Assembly: GCF_026210795.1 (NCBI RefSeq) | Contig: NC_089447.1 | Span: 3,102,501 to 3,166,500 of the forward strand | Direction of reading: 5' to 3' | Length of the DNA: 64,000 nucleotides | From: Rhizophagus irregularis | Lineage: Eukaryota; Glomeromycota; Glomeromycetes; Glomerales; Glomeraceae | Shown: piece by piece, positions 1 to 11,387 of the stretch | Position numbering within the stretch: the stretch's first letter is position 1 | How the letters are laid out: each line of letters begins with the position of its first letter | The notes under the pieces: generated by a model | Databases searched by the model: none | What the model was told of the DNA's origin: nothing | Seen by the model: only the letters and a program-made list of their open reading frames with translations | Position numbers and translations under genes: made by a program

Positions 1-329
1 AAAAAAATTGCGATGGGAAAAATTTTTTAACTACTGTGCAAGTTTGAACACAGTGATGCATTTTTGCATAAATACAACTAGTTTTATCATGCTTAACTCA
101 TATTTAGCTAAAAGGTTATGATTACCAAGTGTTTGATTAAATGAAAATGATTATATGATTGTCACTAATACAATAATAGTAAGTGCATGACGTATGTGAT
201 GATCATAAATTCAGGTGATTTGTAAAAAAAAAATTTATATTAAAAATCATCACAATTAGTGTTCATTTATAAAACAAGGCTATTCCTAATAAAGTTAAGG
301 AAGAAAATCTTTTTTTATTTGCAAAAAAA
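1..329. other. A+T-rich spacer
   Basis: No coding frame, RNA gene or repeat boundary could be supported here. It is A/T-rich spacer with several poly-A runs. Confidence 0.5.
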
Positions 330-655
330 AGAAAAAAGACTGATTGGTCATAAAAAGACTGCGGTTCTTAAAAAGACTAATGGTCTTATTATATGTGATA
401 CGAAGGCAGAAGGCTAACGATTAACATTTAAGACGGACCGGTCTGTCCTTTTATGGTGTAGGACCATAGGACCACGATCTTCTAGAACTGATGACCATCC
501 TTACTGCAATTTGACCTGACAGATTAGGTGACCTAACGGGTTGATTTAAAATATTCAGATCAAGTCATCAAATTCATGACCTGATACAGGTCAGGTCAGT
601 GCTAATCGGTACCTGACTTGACATGTTAACCTGACATATATTTGAGTCAAATAAA
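330..655. repeat. short-motif repeat cluster (AAAAAGACTG and GACCTGA motifs)
   Basis: Two clusters of degenerate short motifs sit side by side. AAAAAGACTG-like copies occur at about 335-400, with an inverted GACGGACCGGTCTGTC at about 433. From about 510 to 640 GACCTGA/TCAGGTC copies occur in both orientations. This resembles the motif-satellite MITEs elsewhere in the window, but I found no clean ends or target duplication, so boundaries are approximate. Confidence 0.4.
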
Positions 656-695
656 TTAAAAAATACTGAAACTAATAATAATTCCAGTGTTTTTA

Positions 696-994
696 CAGGA
701 CCCCGGATATCTCCAAAACAGGTCATAAGTCACACTTTCGGCAGATTGGCCCATTTTTCAGGGGCTCAAAAAATCGTTTTTTGTAAATATCTCGGCATCC
801 AGTGGTCCAATTTTGATGAACTTTTTTTTAAATTGTAGAGCTAAATGAGGGCTACAAAATAAAAAAAAGTTCATTAAAATTGAATTACTGGATGCTGAGA
901 TATTTACAAAAAACGATTTTTTGAGTTTCAGCAAAAAGGGGTGTTTTTGGCCAAAAGTCCATTATGACTTTTATATTAGATATCCGGGGTCCTG
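696..994. mobile_element. CAGGACCCC-family MITE, 299 bp
   Basis: The ends are CAGGACCCCGGATATC and its inverse GATATCCGGGGTCCTG. The element is flanked by a perfect 6-bp duplication TTTTTA (690-695 and 995-1000). It lies inside a unit of the 60-bp tandem array, and removing the element plus one duplication restores a normal array unit. The interior is a large palindrome around 770-925 containing CTCGGCATCCAGTGG. There is no coding capacity, so it is non-autonomous. Confidence 0.75.
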
Positions 995-1465
995 TTTTTA
1001 CATGTAAAATCAAAAAAAATGCCAAAACTAATAGTTTTGGCAGTTTTATATGTAAAATCAAAAAAAAAAATGCCAAAACTAACAATTCTGGCATTTTTAC
1101 ATGTACAATAAAAAAAAATGCTAAAACTATCAGTTTTGGCATTTTTACATATAAAATCAAAAAAATGCTAAAACTATCAGTTTTGGTGTTTTTATATATA
1201 AAATAAAAAAAAAAATGCCAGAACTAATAATTTTAGCATTTTTACATATAAAATTGAAAAAAAATGCTGAAACTAATGGTTTTAGTATTTTTATACTTTG
1301 GAGTAAAGCTAATTTCTTATTAAGGAGTCTTTCAGTATAAAATTAAAAAGAAAAATGCTGAAACTAATAATTCTGGTGTTTTTACATGTAAAATCAAAAA
1401 AAAAATATGCTAAAACTAACAGTTTCAGCATTTTTACATGTAAAATCAAAAAAAATATGCCAGAA

Positions 1466-2595
1466 CAGGATCTCGAAGAATACATATACAACTCAGATCT
1501 AAATCCAAAATTTTAATATAACTTTATATGCCTAATTTTATTAGAAGCTTTATACAAAATCATCACATAAATTCAAATTTTATTATAAATTATACAATTA
1601 TAAATTTGAGTTTATATAAAAAAAAAATTTTTAAAGAAAAATTTCAAATAAATTTTATTGAAAACATTATTAAAAATTATTTAAAAATTCTAACAAATAC
1701 TTAAAAAATTTCTTAAAAAAAAATTATTAAAAAATAACTTAAATAAAATTTTTAAACAAAATTGCATGTTAAAATTTTAAATACCTTATAGATATTGATG
1801 CCCAATATGTATAATATAGTAAGTTTTATGCAAAAATTTGAGTGTATACTACAAAATAAAAGAAAATACATTTTGTTATATATCTCACCACCCAGTGATC
1901 GTAAAAAGATGAAACACAGCTCGTTGGATTCGTCTTGACAAGACGAATCGAATGGTAGTAGTTTCGTGTTTCTAGGTGTGATAGATGTTGAGCTATACCA
2001 CACATTGGCACTTTGTATTTTCGTCCACTATGCATTTTTACATTTTATCACATAACTCGGCATCTATCATACCTAGAAATATGAAACTACCACCATTCGA
2101 CTCGTCATATTGAGACGAATCTAATAAGCTGTGTTTAGTTTCTCTACAATCACTGGATGCCGAGATAGGTAATAAAATGTATTTTTTTTTTAATTTTGTA
2201 AATGAATTTTAAAAAAATTTCTTCATTTTTATAAAAAAAATGTCTTTAAACGAACCCTTAAAAACTTCTCAAACAAAAAACAATTTCTACTAAAAAATAT
2301 TTCAAGTGTTTTTTAAAACAAATAAAAAAACTCTTTATTAAAATATATTTTAAAAATTTCTTAAACAAAAAATAAAAAAAAAACTAAAAAAAATTTTAAA
2401 CGTACAAAAAATTCTAATATCCGTTATACAAAATGAAAATCTTACTTATAGTAAAAATCATTATTGTTATACAACTGACTTTTTGTGTAACTGCTATTTG
2501 GTTATACAATTTTGAACATATGACTTATTAAGAAATTACATAATAAGTTTATACAAAATTGGATATCAGTATTATATGTATTCTTTGAGGTTCTG
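1466..2595. mobile_element. CAGGACCCC-family element, 1130 bp
   Basis: The left end is CAGGATCTCGAAGAATACAT and the right end is the inverse of CAGAACCTCAAAGAATACAT. It is flanked by a perfect 6-bp duplication CCAGAA (1460-1465 and 2596-2601) inside the 60-bp array. The interior is A/T-rich, has no transposase, and contains the nested palindromic element at 1868-2184. The end sequence and 6-bp duplication tie it to the elements at 696, 25139 and 32727. Confidence 0.7.
1868..2184. mobile_element. palindromic element with the GATTCGTC module
   Basis: The arms begin AATACATTTTGTTATATATC on the left and end in the inverse of AATACATTTTATTACCTATC. Inside each arm are CCAGTGATCG / CAATCACTGG and the self-complementary GATTCGTCTTGACAAGACGA. 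No coding potential is seen. The same internal module recurs at about 3.1, 3.45, 5.6, 16.4-16.8, 17.3, 18.0, 53.2-53.8 and 54.5 kb. Confidence 0.6.
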
Positions 2596-2949
2596 CCAGA
2601 ACTAATTATTCTGGTACTTTTACATGTAAAATCGAAAAAAAATACCAAAACTATCAGTTTGGGCATTTTTATATGTAAAATCAAAAAAGAAAAATACCAG
2701 AACTAATGATTTCAGTATTTTTACATGTAAAATCAAAAAAATGCTAAAATTATTAGTTTCAGTGTTTTTACATGTAAAATCAAAAAGAAAAATGCTGGCA
2801 CTAATAATCCAGTATTTTTACATGTAAAATCAAAAAAAATGCCAAACTATCAGTTTCAGCATTTTTACATGTAAAATCAAAAGGAAAAACGCTAAAACAA
2901 ATAGTTTCAGCATTTTATATATAAAAACAAAAAGTAAAAAATGTTACAA

Positions 2950-3097
2950 ACCGTTTTTTTACTTGAAATATTTAATTAAAACTCTGAACGATTTGAGCTA
3001 AACTGGGAAACTGATCCAAAACTGGCTCAAAATTCAGTTTAGTTCAGTTCAGGTATTAGAACTAAAAAACTGGCAGTTCGATTCAGTTTAATCTAAT
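2950..3097. repeat. TTCAGTT-type short-motif cluster
   Basis: Degenerate copies of motifs such as GTTTAGTTCAG and AACTGG occur on both strands. This is the same style of motif satellite found in the MITEs below. No ends or target duplication were identified. Confidence 0.35.
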
Positions 3098-3400
3098 TTT
3101 TTATAAAAATGCGAAAAATCAAATAGCTATCCATCTAGAAGTTAAGCCATATATCATTGGATTTGTTTCAACAAGACATATCGAATGGTGGTAAGATCAC
3201 ATCTTTAGTATTGATAGATCATAAGTTAACACACACTAAATGATTTATAAATAATTGGAATTAGCAAGCTATCTATTAATGCTAGAGATATGATCTTAGC
3301 ACCATTCGATACATCTCAGTGAGATGAATCTAATGAATATAAATTTGTCCATATACAACCACTGGATGGCGAATAATGTTAAGTTTCGCATTTTTTTAAA
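3098..3400. mobile_element. palindromic element with the GATTCGTC-type module
   Basis: The arms AAAAATGCGAAA and TTTCGCATTTTTTT bound a palindrome of about 300 bp. Each arm carries CATTGGATTTG / CTAATGAATA, CATTCGAT and a copy of ATCCAGTGG. It is non-coding. The target duplication is not clear in the A/T-rich flanks. Confidence 0.5.
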
Positions 3401-3439
3401 ATTTTTAAATGTTAAAAATTAAAAATTCTGATATATAAT

Positions 3440-3807
3440 TTATTTTTCGTCCAATAATCATATAAATATGAATTAGGACTCATTGGATTTATCTCAATGA
3501 GACAAGTCAAATGGTAGTAAGATTAAGGTTGCTTGCTAAAACCTAGGGGTTTAGACAAGATGGCGTTTCGCCAAAAAGTGAAATTCTGCCGAAACTATAT
3601 TAAAGTTATATTAAAAAACTGGTGAAACTTTGGATAAAGGCGAAACTGCTGAAACTTATTATAAATGCCGAAACTGCCAAAACTCTGCCGAAACTATAAT
3701 AAATCTATAGTAAAATTTTGATAAAACTAATCATAGGATTTTGAAGAGGTTTAGACAAGCAACCTTAAGTAAGATCACGTCTCTAGCATCAATAAATAGC
3801 TTGCTAA
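3440..3807. mobile_element. truncated palindromic-module element interrupted by a hAT-type MITE
   Basis: Only one half of the palindromic module is present (CATTGGATTTATCTCAATGA, then ATGGTAGTAAGAT). It is split at 3524-3767 by a MITE and ends where the element at 3808 begins. The two halves join perfectly across the 8-bp duplication AGTAAGAT. Confidence 0.5.
3524..3767. mobile_element. hAT-type MITE, 244 bp, TIR TAAGGTTGCTTGC
   Basis: The terminal inverted repeat is TAAGGTTGCTTGC / GCAAGCAACCTTA, flanked by a perfect 8-bp duplication AGTAAGAT (3516-3523 and 3768-3775). The interior is built of repeated TGCCGAAACT motifs. A second copy with its own 8-bp duplication is at 38738-38958. An 8-bp duplication suggests a hAT-type mobiliser; no coding frame is present. 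Confidence 0.8.
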
Positions 3808-5180
3808 TAGAACCCCGCTTACTTCTAATAAAGGTCTCTGGGCAAAATTTCAGATTTACTAGTAATTTTACCAACCTTTCTTATCTCATAATTTTACCAT
3901 ATATATAGTAACCTTTTAAAATTAGATTAAATTTTACCTTAAATTTTCAGAGACCTAAATTTTTTAAATATTAAATAAACAAAATATTTTATAATAATTA
4001 CAATAAATTTTAAAAATTTTTTATTTTTACTAAGTTTAATTCTTATTCTTTAAGATAAATAACTTTTATTAGTAAAAAAAGTTACTTTGAATTACAAAAA
4101 TACTATAAAAAAATCTTAAAGATACACATCTTTAACTTTACTTTGAAACTATTATTCACTTACTTTCTTTAAAAATATCTAATTAATTTTTTTTAAAAAA
4201 AAATAAATTCGTAATTGGTATTATTATGAAAAAATGCTCATACCCTACAATTATTAATCCAACTGCTATGAAAATATTTATCTAAATATTTTCGACCTTG
4301 CCGAACAACTTTACTTAAGCATGAAAAAATAATTTCATTTGATCAAAGTGCTCAAATTACACCCTAAAATCACTGATTAGGAAAATAAAAAAAATTAAAA
4401 GTGCAAAAATTGCTCGTATTCTGTAAATATTAAACTGATTCTTATGAAAATTAATATTCAGGTAGTTTCAACTTCGCCGAACAATATTACTTAAGCTTAA
4501 AAAAGTGATTTCATTTGACTAAAATGCCAAATTACGCTCCAAATTTAATAAACAAAAAATGTAAATTTTAAGTTAATATTAAAATAAAAAAATACTCGTA
4601 TTCAACAAATATTATGCCAACTGCTATAAAAATTCAAATATAAGTAGTTCGACCTTACTAAACAACTTTCTTAGATAGTAAAATATGATTTGATTTAACT
4701 AAAGTACTGAAATTAAATTCTGAAGTTGCTAATTGCTGTACGAATTTTTATATTTTAAAAGCTAATTTTTATAATAATTTTAAAAAGATAGTGCTAATGC
4801 AAATAAAACTACAAATATAAAATAGTTTTTACAAGTATAAAAAAGAGAATAAATTTTTTATTTTGAGAAAAAATTATAAAACGTATATTACCAAATATTG
4901 TAATAATTGTTGTACAATATTTCAGATTAGTATATATAAGGTAAATATTAAATTTTATATACAATTTTACTTTATTATTTACTGAAACATTTGTAAACTT
5001 ATATTTGATTTTACTTTATAAAACCAGAAACCTATTTTAACTTTACCTTACATATCCAGAAACTTTTGTTTGTTATATATATAATTTTATCTTTATTTAT
5101 TAAGAGACCTAAAATTTTTTTTTAATATAAATTTTACCTTATATTTTCAGAGACCCCTATTAGAAATAAGCAGAGTCCTG
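3808..5180. mobile_element. degenerate CAGGACCCC-like element
   Basis: The left end TAGAACCCCGCTTACTTCTA and the inverse of the right end CAGGACTCTGCTTATTTCTA match, followed on both sides by AATARRGGTCTCTG. No convincing target duplication remains. Inside, from about 4200 to 4750, are three copies of a roughly 175-bp repeat (key string CGACCTTGCCGAACAACTTT). The same repeat occurs inside the elements at 25139 and 32727, which supports family membership. Confidence 0.5.
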
Positions 5181-5204
5181 TTAGAACCCGTTTGTTAAAG
5201 TAAA

Positions 5205-6200
5205 GAAAATTTAATTAAAAAAAATCTTACCGAAAACTTGTATCCAAAGAGCTCTGAAAGAACTACCTAAAAAAAGAAAGTAACAAGCTATTAACCATTT
5301 ATTAAAATAACCCAATTAAAGAAAAAAAAGAATTTACTGAAATATTATGTTCAGAATGACTAAAGAATTGCCTAAAAAATAAAAGAAATTAACTGTTACA
5401 AACCAATTATTAAAAAGTGAAGTAAATAAATATCAAAACTTACCAGAATATCACCTCCAAAGAAATTTCAGTTAAAGTTCCACAGGTCGAAAAGTGAAAA
5501 ATTAGGCACCAATCGGTCACCAATTAGGTAGCTGATTGGTACCTGATTGGTGACCGATTGGTGCCTGATTGGCATTTTCGCCAAATACTGTTACCAATCA
5601 GGCAGTTTGCTAACTTTTGATCCAGTGATCAGAAAAGGATGAAATATAGCTCATTGGAATCGTCTCAACATGAAGAATCTAATGGTAGTAAAATCTTATT
5701 TCTAGGATTAATATTTGATGAGAAATTAAGTAAAATATAAAAATAAAAATATATCATTTATATTTTATTTAATTTTTTATTAACTATTAATCCTAGAGAT
5801 GCGATTTTACTACTATTAGATTCGTCATGTTGAGACGATTCCAATGAGTTATATTTCATTCTTTTCTGATCACTGGATCAAAAGTTAGCAAACTGACTGA
5901 TTGGTGACTGATTGATACCTGATTTTTCACTTTTCGACCTGTGTTCAGTTTTGTGAACAAGCCAGTGTTCTATAAAAAAAAACAATGTGAAAGAAACATT
6001 AGATCGTTTCTTAACTTTAAAATATTAATAAAGTTTTCTTTCTCCCATTTTTTACTTTAATAAACAAGTCTGGTTTCATGTTAAAGCCAACGTTCTACAA
6101 AAAAAAATAATGAAAAAGAAATGTTAATTTATTTCTTAAATTTAAAAAAAAGGATAAAATTTAAAAAAAAAATTTTAAAAAAATAAGTAAGTTTCGAAAT
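5205..6200 (-). other. mini-exon/intron tandem array 1
   Basis: Read on the minus strand, this stretch alternates short unique segments with complete intron signals. Donors GTAAGATTT, GTAAGTTTTG and GTAAAAAATG are followed downstream by acceptors TTTTTTAG, TTTTTTTAG, TTTTTTGTAG and TTTTTATAG. Candidate exons are about 28-40 nt. Units are diverged and no continuous reading frame links the candidate exons. The array is interrupted at 5481-5943 by a MITE. It could be a decayed multi-exon gene or a satellite mimicking one. The same plan is clearer at 27.3, 34.4 and 45.1 kb. Confidence 0.45.
5481..5943. mobile_element. TIR MITE, 463 bp, CACAGGTCG ends, 3-bp duplication TTC
   Basis: The ends are CACAGGTCGAAAAGTGAAAA and its inverse, flanked by TTC on both sides (5478-5480 and 5944-5946). 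Subterminal regions repeat ACCAATC/GATTGGT many times in both orientations. The centre is the palindromic GATTCGTC-type module. A second copy at 17889-18403 has TTA on both sides, so a 3-bp target duplication is supported twice. CACTA/EnSpm and PIF/Harbinger elements make 2-3-bp duplications; the superfamily is not settled. Confidence 0.75.
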
Positions 6201-6224
6201 GAAACTTACATTACTTCTAAGAAA

Positions 6225-6350
6225 AAGAGGCGTGAGAAAAGGAGAATGAAAAGGGAAGGGAAGGACAAAAGGGAAAGGGAGTGATAAAGGGAAAGGGAAG
6301 AACGAAAGGGAAAGGAAGGGATAATAGGGGAAAGGAAGAATAAAGAGAAA
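6225..6350. repeat. polypurine minisatellite (GGGAAAGG-like)
   Basis: About 120 bases are almost exclusively purines on the plus strand, built of degenerate GGGAAAGG and GGAAGGGA units. This is the most G-rich stretch of an otherwise A/T-rich region. Confidence 0.7.
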
Positions 6351-7410
6351 AGTTTAAAAAAAGATTGTCCTTTTTTAAACTTTTAATATGCGTAATGCAA
6401 TATGTGACGTTTAATTAGTGCACTATTCGACCAATGTCTAATTGTAGATTATAGTCAAATTTTTTCCTATAAATTATTTTTATAAATTTATTCACCCATT
6501 TGATAAATATTAAATTATCATTATTTAATGCTGCACATCATGATAAAAATCTTATTGATGATGTTCATTAATGTTAAATATTACATGTCTATTTAAAATA
6601 ATGAATATTATAATATACATGACCTACAAAAATATACATATAATAAACATTTTTCCCATAACTTCCTGATAATAGATCTTACTTCTATAATGATCATTAG
6701 TAAAAAATATTATATTACATTGATGAATATAATTTGATCAGATTATTTTTCCATAATTGACTTTAAGAATATACTTAGGTGAAGGTATATAAATTTGGTA
6801 TGACTACTGATATTTTAGACAATCATCTTTTACATCTTTTAAATGGAATCAATACCACTTTTTTATATGCATTTTTTAGGAATTTTCAAATTAGGTATCT
6901 GATTTAATTTGTTAACATTTAAAAAAACATGTTGTTATTTTTTTTTTAATGAAAAATCTTCATTTTTAATATTTTAATAATTATTTATATATATATTATA
7001 TTTTTATTAAAATTAAATTGCATTTTTAGTTATAATTGCAAAATTTATTTTTTTTAATTTAATGAAAATACTATAAATATTTGTATAATTTAATATAATG
7101 ATATGTTTGAAAGATTTGTATCTAATATTAAACTAAAAAACTATTTTTAAATTAAGTTTCTAATTGTTAAATTAGGAGTTTATAAATGTAAGCTATAGTA
7201 CGTGAAAAAAATAATTATAATAAAAATTATATGTTAAAAATCTTTAATAATTCCTGCAATATACATCTGTTCAGCAATAATTTTACTTGATTACACAGTA
7301 AACATATTTATATAATAATCATTTTTTTGTTTACATACTATTTATGATTAGTTATGCTTTATTTATAACAATATGAATTATGGAATTTTATGCAATATTA
7401 TACAAAGGTA
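6351..7410. other. A+T-rich spacer, no gene seen
   Basis: No coding frame, TIR pair or tandem repeat could be supported. The sequence is mostly A/T homopolymer-rich. Confidence 0.5.
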
Positions 7411-7419
7411 GCTACATTA

Positions 7420-7700
7420 TGGGAAAATGGTCTCTATCCTATAAAAAATTTGTGGACCATACTGAAAAGGTATGTAAAAAGACAGGTTAATAAGCTGATA
7501 GTAAAAAAAAAAATTAATTACATTAGATATTTTCCAGAATATAATTTGAAAAGAATGGAAAAGAATTGAACTGGAAATTTTTATTAATTTAATTAAAAGT
7601 ATGTCATTAAGATTATAGCAAATAATTAAGGGTAATGGTAATAAGATAAATTATTAATTAAGCTTAGTCAAATTTTTTCACAGTGTAATAAAGCATATAT
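7420..7700 (+). pseudogene. Tc1/mariner transposase C-terminal remnant
   Basis: A plus-strand frame starting near 7425 reads LYPIKNLWTILKRYVKRQV. This matches the DLNPIENLW-ILKR stretch that carries the third catalytic residue of Tc1 transposases. Here the catalytic Glu is replaced by Lys (PIKNLW). Downstream pieces resemble the usual NL-SM--R--II-NKG tail but are interrupted by stops. It is a different, older copy from the element at 7991. Its TIRs were not found. Confidence 0.6.
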
Positions 7701-7860
7701 GTTTAAATTTTTATAAATGTTCAATAAATATTTGTTACATAATGAACAAAAATATTATTATAATTATTTTTTTCATGCACTGTATATATAATATATACTT
7801 TGAATTGATTTTATTTTTATTTTTATCTTAACATAAAAGCAAAATACTATATAAGTACTA

Positions 7861-7977
7861 TATACTTCCAAAATTAAGCACCTCCTTTTGACCGTAATGC
7901 TAGCCAGGAACAGCATAACGTAGGCTAAAATTAAAATTTTCATAATCCTGGCCAGGTGCTTATTTTCGGGAATACTT
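7861..7977. repeat. small inverted repeat with AAGCACC arms
   Basis: TATACTTCCAAAATTAAGCA on the left is the inverse of TGCTTATTTTCGGGAATACT on the right, with a short spacer containing GCTAGCCAGG / CCTGGCCAGG. It is probably a tiny MITE. Related AAATAAGC strings occur at about 13.28 kb and 55.2 kb. Confidence 0.4.
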
Positions 7978-7990
7978 AATATCAGAAGTA

Positions 7991-9308
7991 CAGTAGGCGA
8001 TCAAAAGTATACAGACATTTTGATTTGCCAAAATTATGCCGATCATTACACAATGACATAATATAAACAATACGTCATTTAACGCTTAATATCATAATAA
8101 AAAACACCACAGTGTTTTTTTTTTAGTAAACATTCACCAAATATGAGGCCACTCACCCCAAAACCCGATATGCAATTATTTATGGTTATAATTGTGGTCA
8201 ATCGGGTCGTATGATTGCAGAAAAATTGGGGTGTAGTAAAACTGCCGTTTATGATATACTTAAACGTTTTTGTGAAACTGGCTCTTTCACACCAAAAAAA
8301 AAATCAGGTCGGCCGCCACTCTTTAACTCACCAACGCGACAAGAACTCAAAGCTTTTGTTCAAGAAAATGGTGAAAATCATTGACTTTGTTCAAAAAAGA
8401 TTGCAACTGTTTGGACAGCTCGTAAAAAGCAACCTGCTTCTGCAAGTACCATACACCGTAACCTTAGAAAGGTTGGACTTCGTGCCTGTATTCCCTGTCG
8501 CAAACCTGCAATGACAGAAACACATCGTTAGGCTCGCCTTGAATGGGCTCTTGCTCACAGAAATTGGACAACAAGAAAATGGAGAAGTGTGTTTTTTTCT
8601 GATGAAAGCACTTTTACCCAGTTTCAACAAGGTCGTCAGGGAAAGGTTTGGCGTGAACCAGGAGAAAGATTGAATCCTGATTGTGTTGCAGTTACCGTAA
8701 AACACAGCCCTAGCAGAATGTTTTGGGGTTGTTTCTCCTGGCGTGGACTTGGACCAATTGTTCCGTTAAAAGGTTCAGTTACAGGTAAAACTCATGCTAA
8801 AATTATTCAAGATTATGTCATACCTACTTTGGATGAGCATTTTCCATGTGGTAATGGAATTTTCCAAGAGGATAATGCTCCGCCACATCATTCAAAAGTT
8901 GCTATGGCCGCCCGTGAAGATGCGAAAATTGTAGTGCTTCAATGGCCAGCACAAAGCCCCGACTTGAACCCTATTGAGAATATGTGGGCAGAAATGAAAG
9001 CAATGGTGCGTCATCGTGATCCACCACCATCTAATATTCAAATGCTTGAGAAGTATGTTAAAGATGCATGGGACGATATTCCTCCAGAATATTTTAAAAA
9101 ATTAATTGACAGCATGCCGCGCAGAATTGAAGCAGTTATTGTTGCAAATGGATATAATATTAATTATTAATATATAATTTTTTTTTACATATAATTAATA
9201 AAGGACAATCAGATTAATATATTTACTTAATAATTTTTATTTTTATTATATTATTTTATTATGAAATTTTTATTTTAAAAATGTCCGTATACTTTTGATC
9301 GCCTACTG
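7991..9308 (+). mobile_element. Tc1/mariner element, 1318 bp, with 31-bp TIRs
   Basis: The ends are CAGTAGGCGATCAAAAGTAT plus ACAGACATTTT on the left. The right end matches in inverse with one mismatch in 31 bases. TA flanks both sides (7989-7990 and 9309-9310), the standard target for this superfamily. The length and single central transposase gene fit an autonomous Tc1 element, but the gene is inactivated. Confidence 0.92.
8143..9170 (+). pseudogene. Tc1/mariner DD34E transposase, inactivated
   Basis: This gene would cut and paste the surrounding TIR element in the nucleus. After ATG at 8143 a one-base frameshift near 8163 moves into the main frame, which shows the helix-turn-helix region (MIAEKLGCSKTAVYDILKRF) and the linker SGRPPL. 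The catalytic domain has FSDEST (first Asp), EDNAPPHHSK (second Asp) and QSPDLNPIENMW (Glu), with 34 residues between the last two, the Tc1-type DD34E spacing. Two in-frame stops interrupt it: TGA at 8382 where Arg is expected and TAG at 8529 where Gln is expected. Both are C-to-T changes. From 8589 to the TAA at 9170 the frame is uninterrupted, so inactivation is recent. About 340 residues would be normal for the family. Confidence 0.92.
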
Positions 9309-9734
9309 TATATGGTAGATCAATTTCTAAATTCAAATGCGAACAAGATTAGCAAATCACGTAGGGAGAAAAAAATTTGGATTTCCCACGTGAAAATAAA
9401 CTGTGTACTTCACGAGAGTCAAAAATTTTTAAATTTTATATTATTTAACTCGGACCAGATTATTAATAGTTAAAAAAATTTATCAAGTCCTAAAAATAAA
9501 ATCAATACTCGTTTTTTATTTATAAAATTTTTTATTTATTATGCCAATACTTTGTGTGAAGATAAAAAAATTATATACATAATTATCATGCATCATCTAA
9601 GTGCGGAAATAACAGATTGAAACTTATTAAATTATGGGGGCCAATATAACTAAGATATTACTATGTTTAAGCGAAATTTAAGAACAAAAAATTATACGAC
9701 AAAGAAAACGTCAATGAGAAGAATACATGGCATC
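9309..9734. other. A+T-rich spacer
   Basis: No supported feature lies between the Tc1 element and the GCCGAA motif cluster. Confidence 0.45.
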
Positions 9735-10240
9735 ATGGCATCCGCCGAAGTCCATCTCATCGAAACCCAGAAATTTCGCCGAAGAATGTTTCACCGAAGT
9801 GCCATTTTGCCGAAATACCATTTCCCCGAATGGACATTTCCCCGAATGGCCATTTCCCCGAATGGCCATTTACCGGAATGCCATTTTGCCGAAGGACATT
9901 TCGCTGAAGCCATTTCGGAAAAAGGACATTTCGCTGAAGATATGGAATTTTTTAATTTCCTCTTCTTTTTCAGAAGACAATCGGATTATTTACACATTGT
10001 AGGTCACGTTTGTTTAATTTTTTTTTTATTAAAGAAAAATTAATTTTATTCTGTCTTACAGTAAGTTCAAAAAAGCTAACAAATTCGTCGTATTCATTCA
10101 TCAATTTCCGAAATATTTTTTTTTTCTTTGTATCGAATTGTTAATGATTAAGGAAATATGTTAATCACGGCGAGGTGTCTTTCGGTGAAATATCCCTTCA
10201 GCGAAACCTTCCTTCGGCGAGATGAATTCGAAACGTACCG
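9735..10240. repeat. GCCGAA short-motif inverted repeat cluster
   Basis: From 9735 to about 9945 a 15-20-bp motif of the type ATTTCGCCGAA / ATTTCCCCGAATGGCC is repeated about a dozen times. The inverse motif (TTCGGCGA, TTCAGCGAAA) recurs at 10165-10235. The two arms with an A/T-rich centre resemble the motif-satellite MITEs at 15.3, 30.9, 45 and 57.8 kb. No target duplication was identified. Open frames through it (9663-10043) merely translate the repeat. Confidence 0.55.
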
Positions 10241-11387
10241 TAACCCCTTTTGAATTTAATTTGTCGTATTTATAATTAAAAGATAGATATTTTCGAAATA
10301 AGTGTTATAAAGATTTTTCTTTGAATCAGTCTTCATTTATTTTTGAATAAGCCTCGAAATTTAAATATCAATTTATTAATTGTTAGATTTCAAAATAGAC
10401 TTTTTTTTAAAAAAGTATAAATTCAAAACACTACTACATTATAATTAATGTGACTTTTCTATTTTAACAATAAATATTATTTGTTTATTTTGTTATATCT
10501 GATACAAGCCACCAGTTATATAATTTACTTTATTGGGTTTATTTGCTTATCAATTTTTAATTCTATTTTTATAAAACAAATTTACAAATTGCTGCGCAAA
10601 CAAATCAATTTACATAATATGAAATAATTGTTACGCCATTTTTAAAATTGCATTACGTTTTACTAATAATGTAACTAGTTAAGGCATAATGCTGGCTAAA
10701 ATTATAAATGTAATTCTGGCTGATTAGCATTTCCGCCCTGACGATTAATACTTTTAAGTTGTTAATCCTTAATTTTCACATGATTCATAATGTAGAACCT
10801 TTAGAGACAAGAATTCAAAGATATATTAGAAATGTAGTTAAATCAATTCACATGAATTTATCTAAATATTTCGTAATAAAGCGTGTGTATAACATATATC
10901 AACAGGAATTGTGCATTATATTGATAAGCCCTTCTTATTGTTGAAAGGAATATCAATTAAAAAAAAAGTCTTCCATTAAGAGTGGATTATTGGCACATGT
11001 TTTTAACAATTATTTATCGAGCCCCCATCAGTAAAAATAAAGGTTGATTCACATGAAACCCTTTTTTAGAGGAAATAAAAATAGCTTACTTTCAATGACG
11101 TAAATGATTGCCTTTGTCACGAGATAACATTATTATAATTACTTTTATATCTATTTTGTGAAAACAAATATTATGCACATATTGCATATAATCATATAAT
11201 TAAATATATCCAATATTATTTATTGTATAATGACTATTATAGTAATTATAAAAAAAAATTTAAATCTGAATTTTTCTCCTACATTTAAACAAAACCAAAA
11301 CTTATTCTCTTTCTTGTTCGTAAATTCTTATAATAAAACTTTTTTTTTAAAAAAAATAATCTCGTTTTTTTTTTCTTTACTTCAAAG
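10241..11387. other. intergenic region upstream of the 11388 gene
   Basis: The region is A/T-rich without a supported gene; the short frame at 10759-10944 has no ATG at its start and biased composition. A pyrimidine run immediately precedes the ATG at 11388, so a 5'-UTR or a 5'-UTR intron acceptor could be present. Confidence 0.4.

Larger units (their letters stand above)
655..2945. repeat. about 60-bp tandem palindromic array, split by two insertions
   Basis: The unit is a palindrome of the form TGCCAAAACTAATAGTTTTG followed by GCATTTTTACATGTAAAATC and an A-run. Each unit therefore has two small palindromes, one of them TTTTACATGTAAAA. Units occupy about 655-695, 1001-1465 and 2596-2945. 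The interruptions at 696-994 and 1466-2595 are transposons with matching 6-bp duplications, so this was originally one array. Open frames read through it (for example minus strand 885-1160) are repeat artefacts. Confidence 0.75.

Noticed and set aside
885-1206. Open frames on both strands giving repetitive hydrophobic (minus) or Lys-rich (plus) peptides
   Set aside because: They translate the 60-bp palindromic tandem array and the end of a MITE; periodicity is at DNA level and both strands are open.
3808-5180. Claim of a 6-bp target duplication for this element
   Set aside because: Flanks TGCTAA and TTAGAA do not match convincingly, so only end similarity and cargo support it.
8391-8705. Minus-strand 104-codon frame
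   Set aside because: Antisense shadow of the Tc1 transposase.
9663-10043. Two overlapping plus-strand frames (126 and 91 codons)
   Set aside because: Both are readings of the GCCGAA motif satellite in different frames, with no conserved protein pattern.
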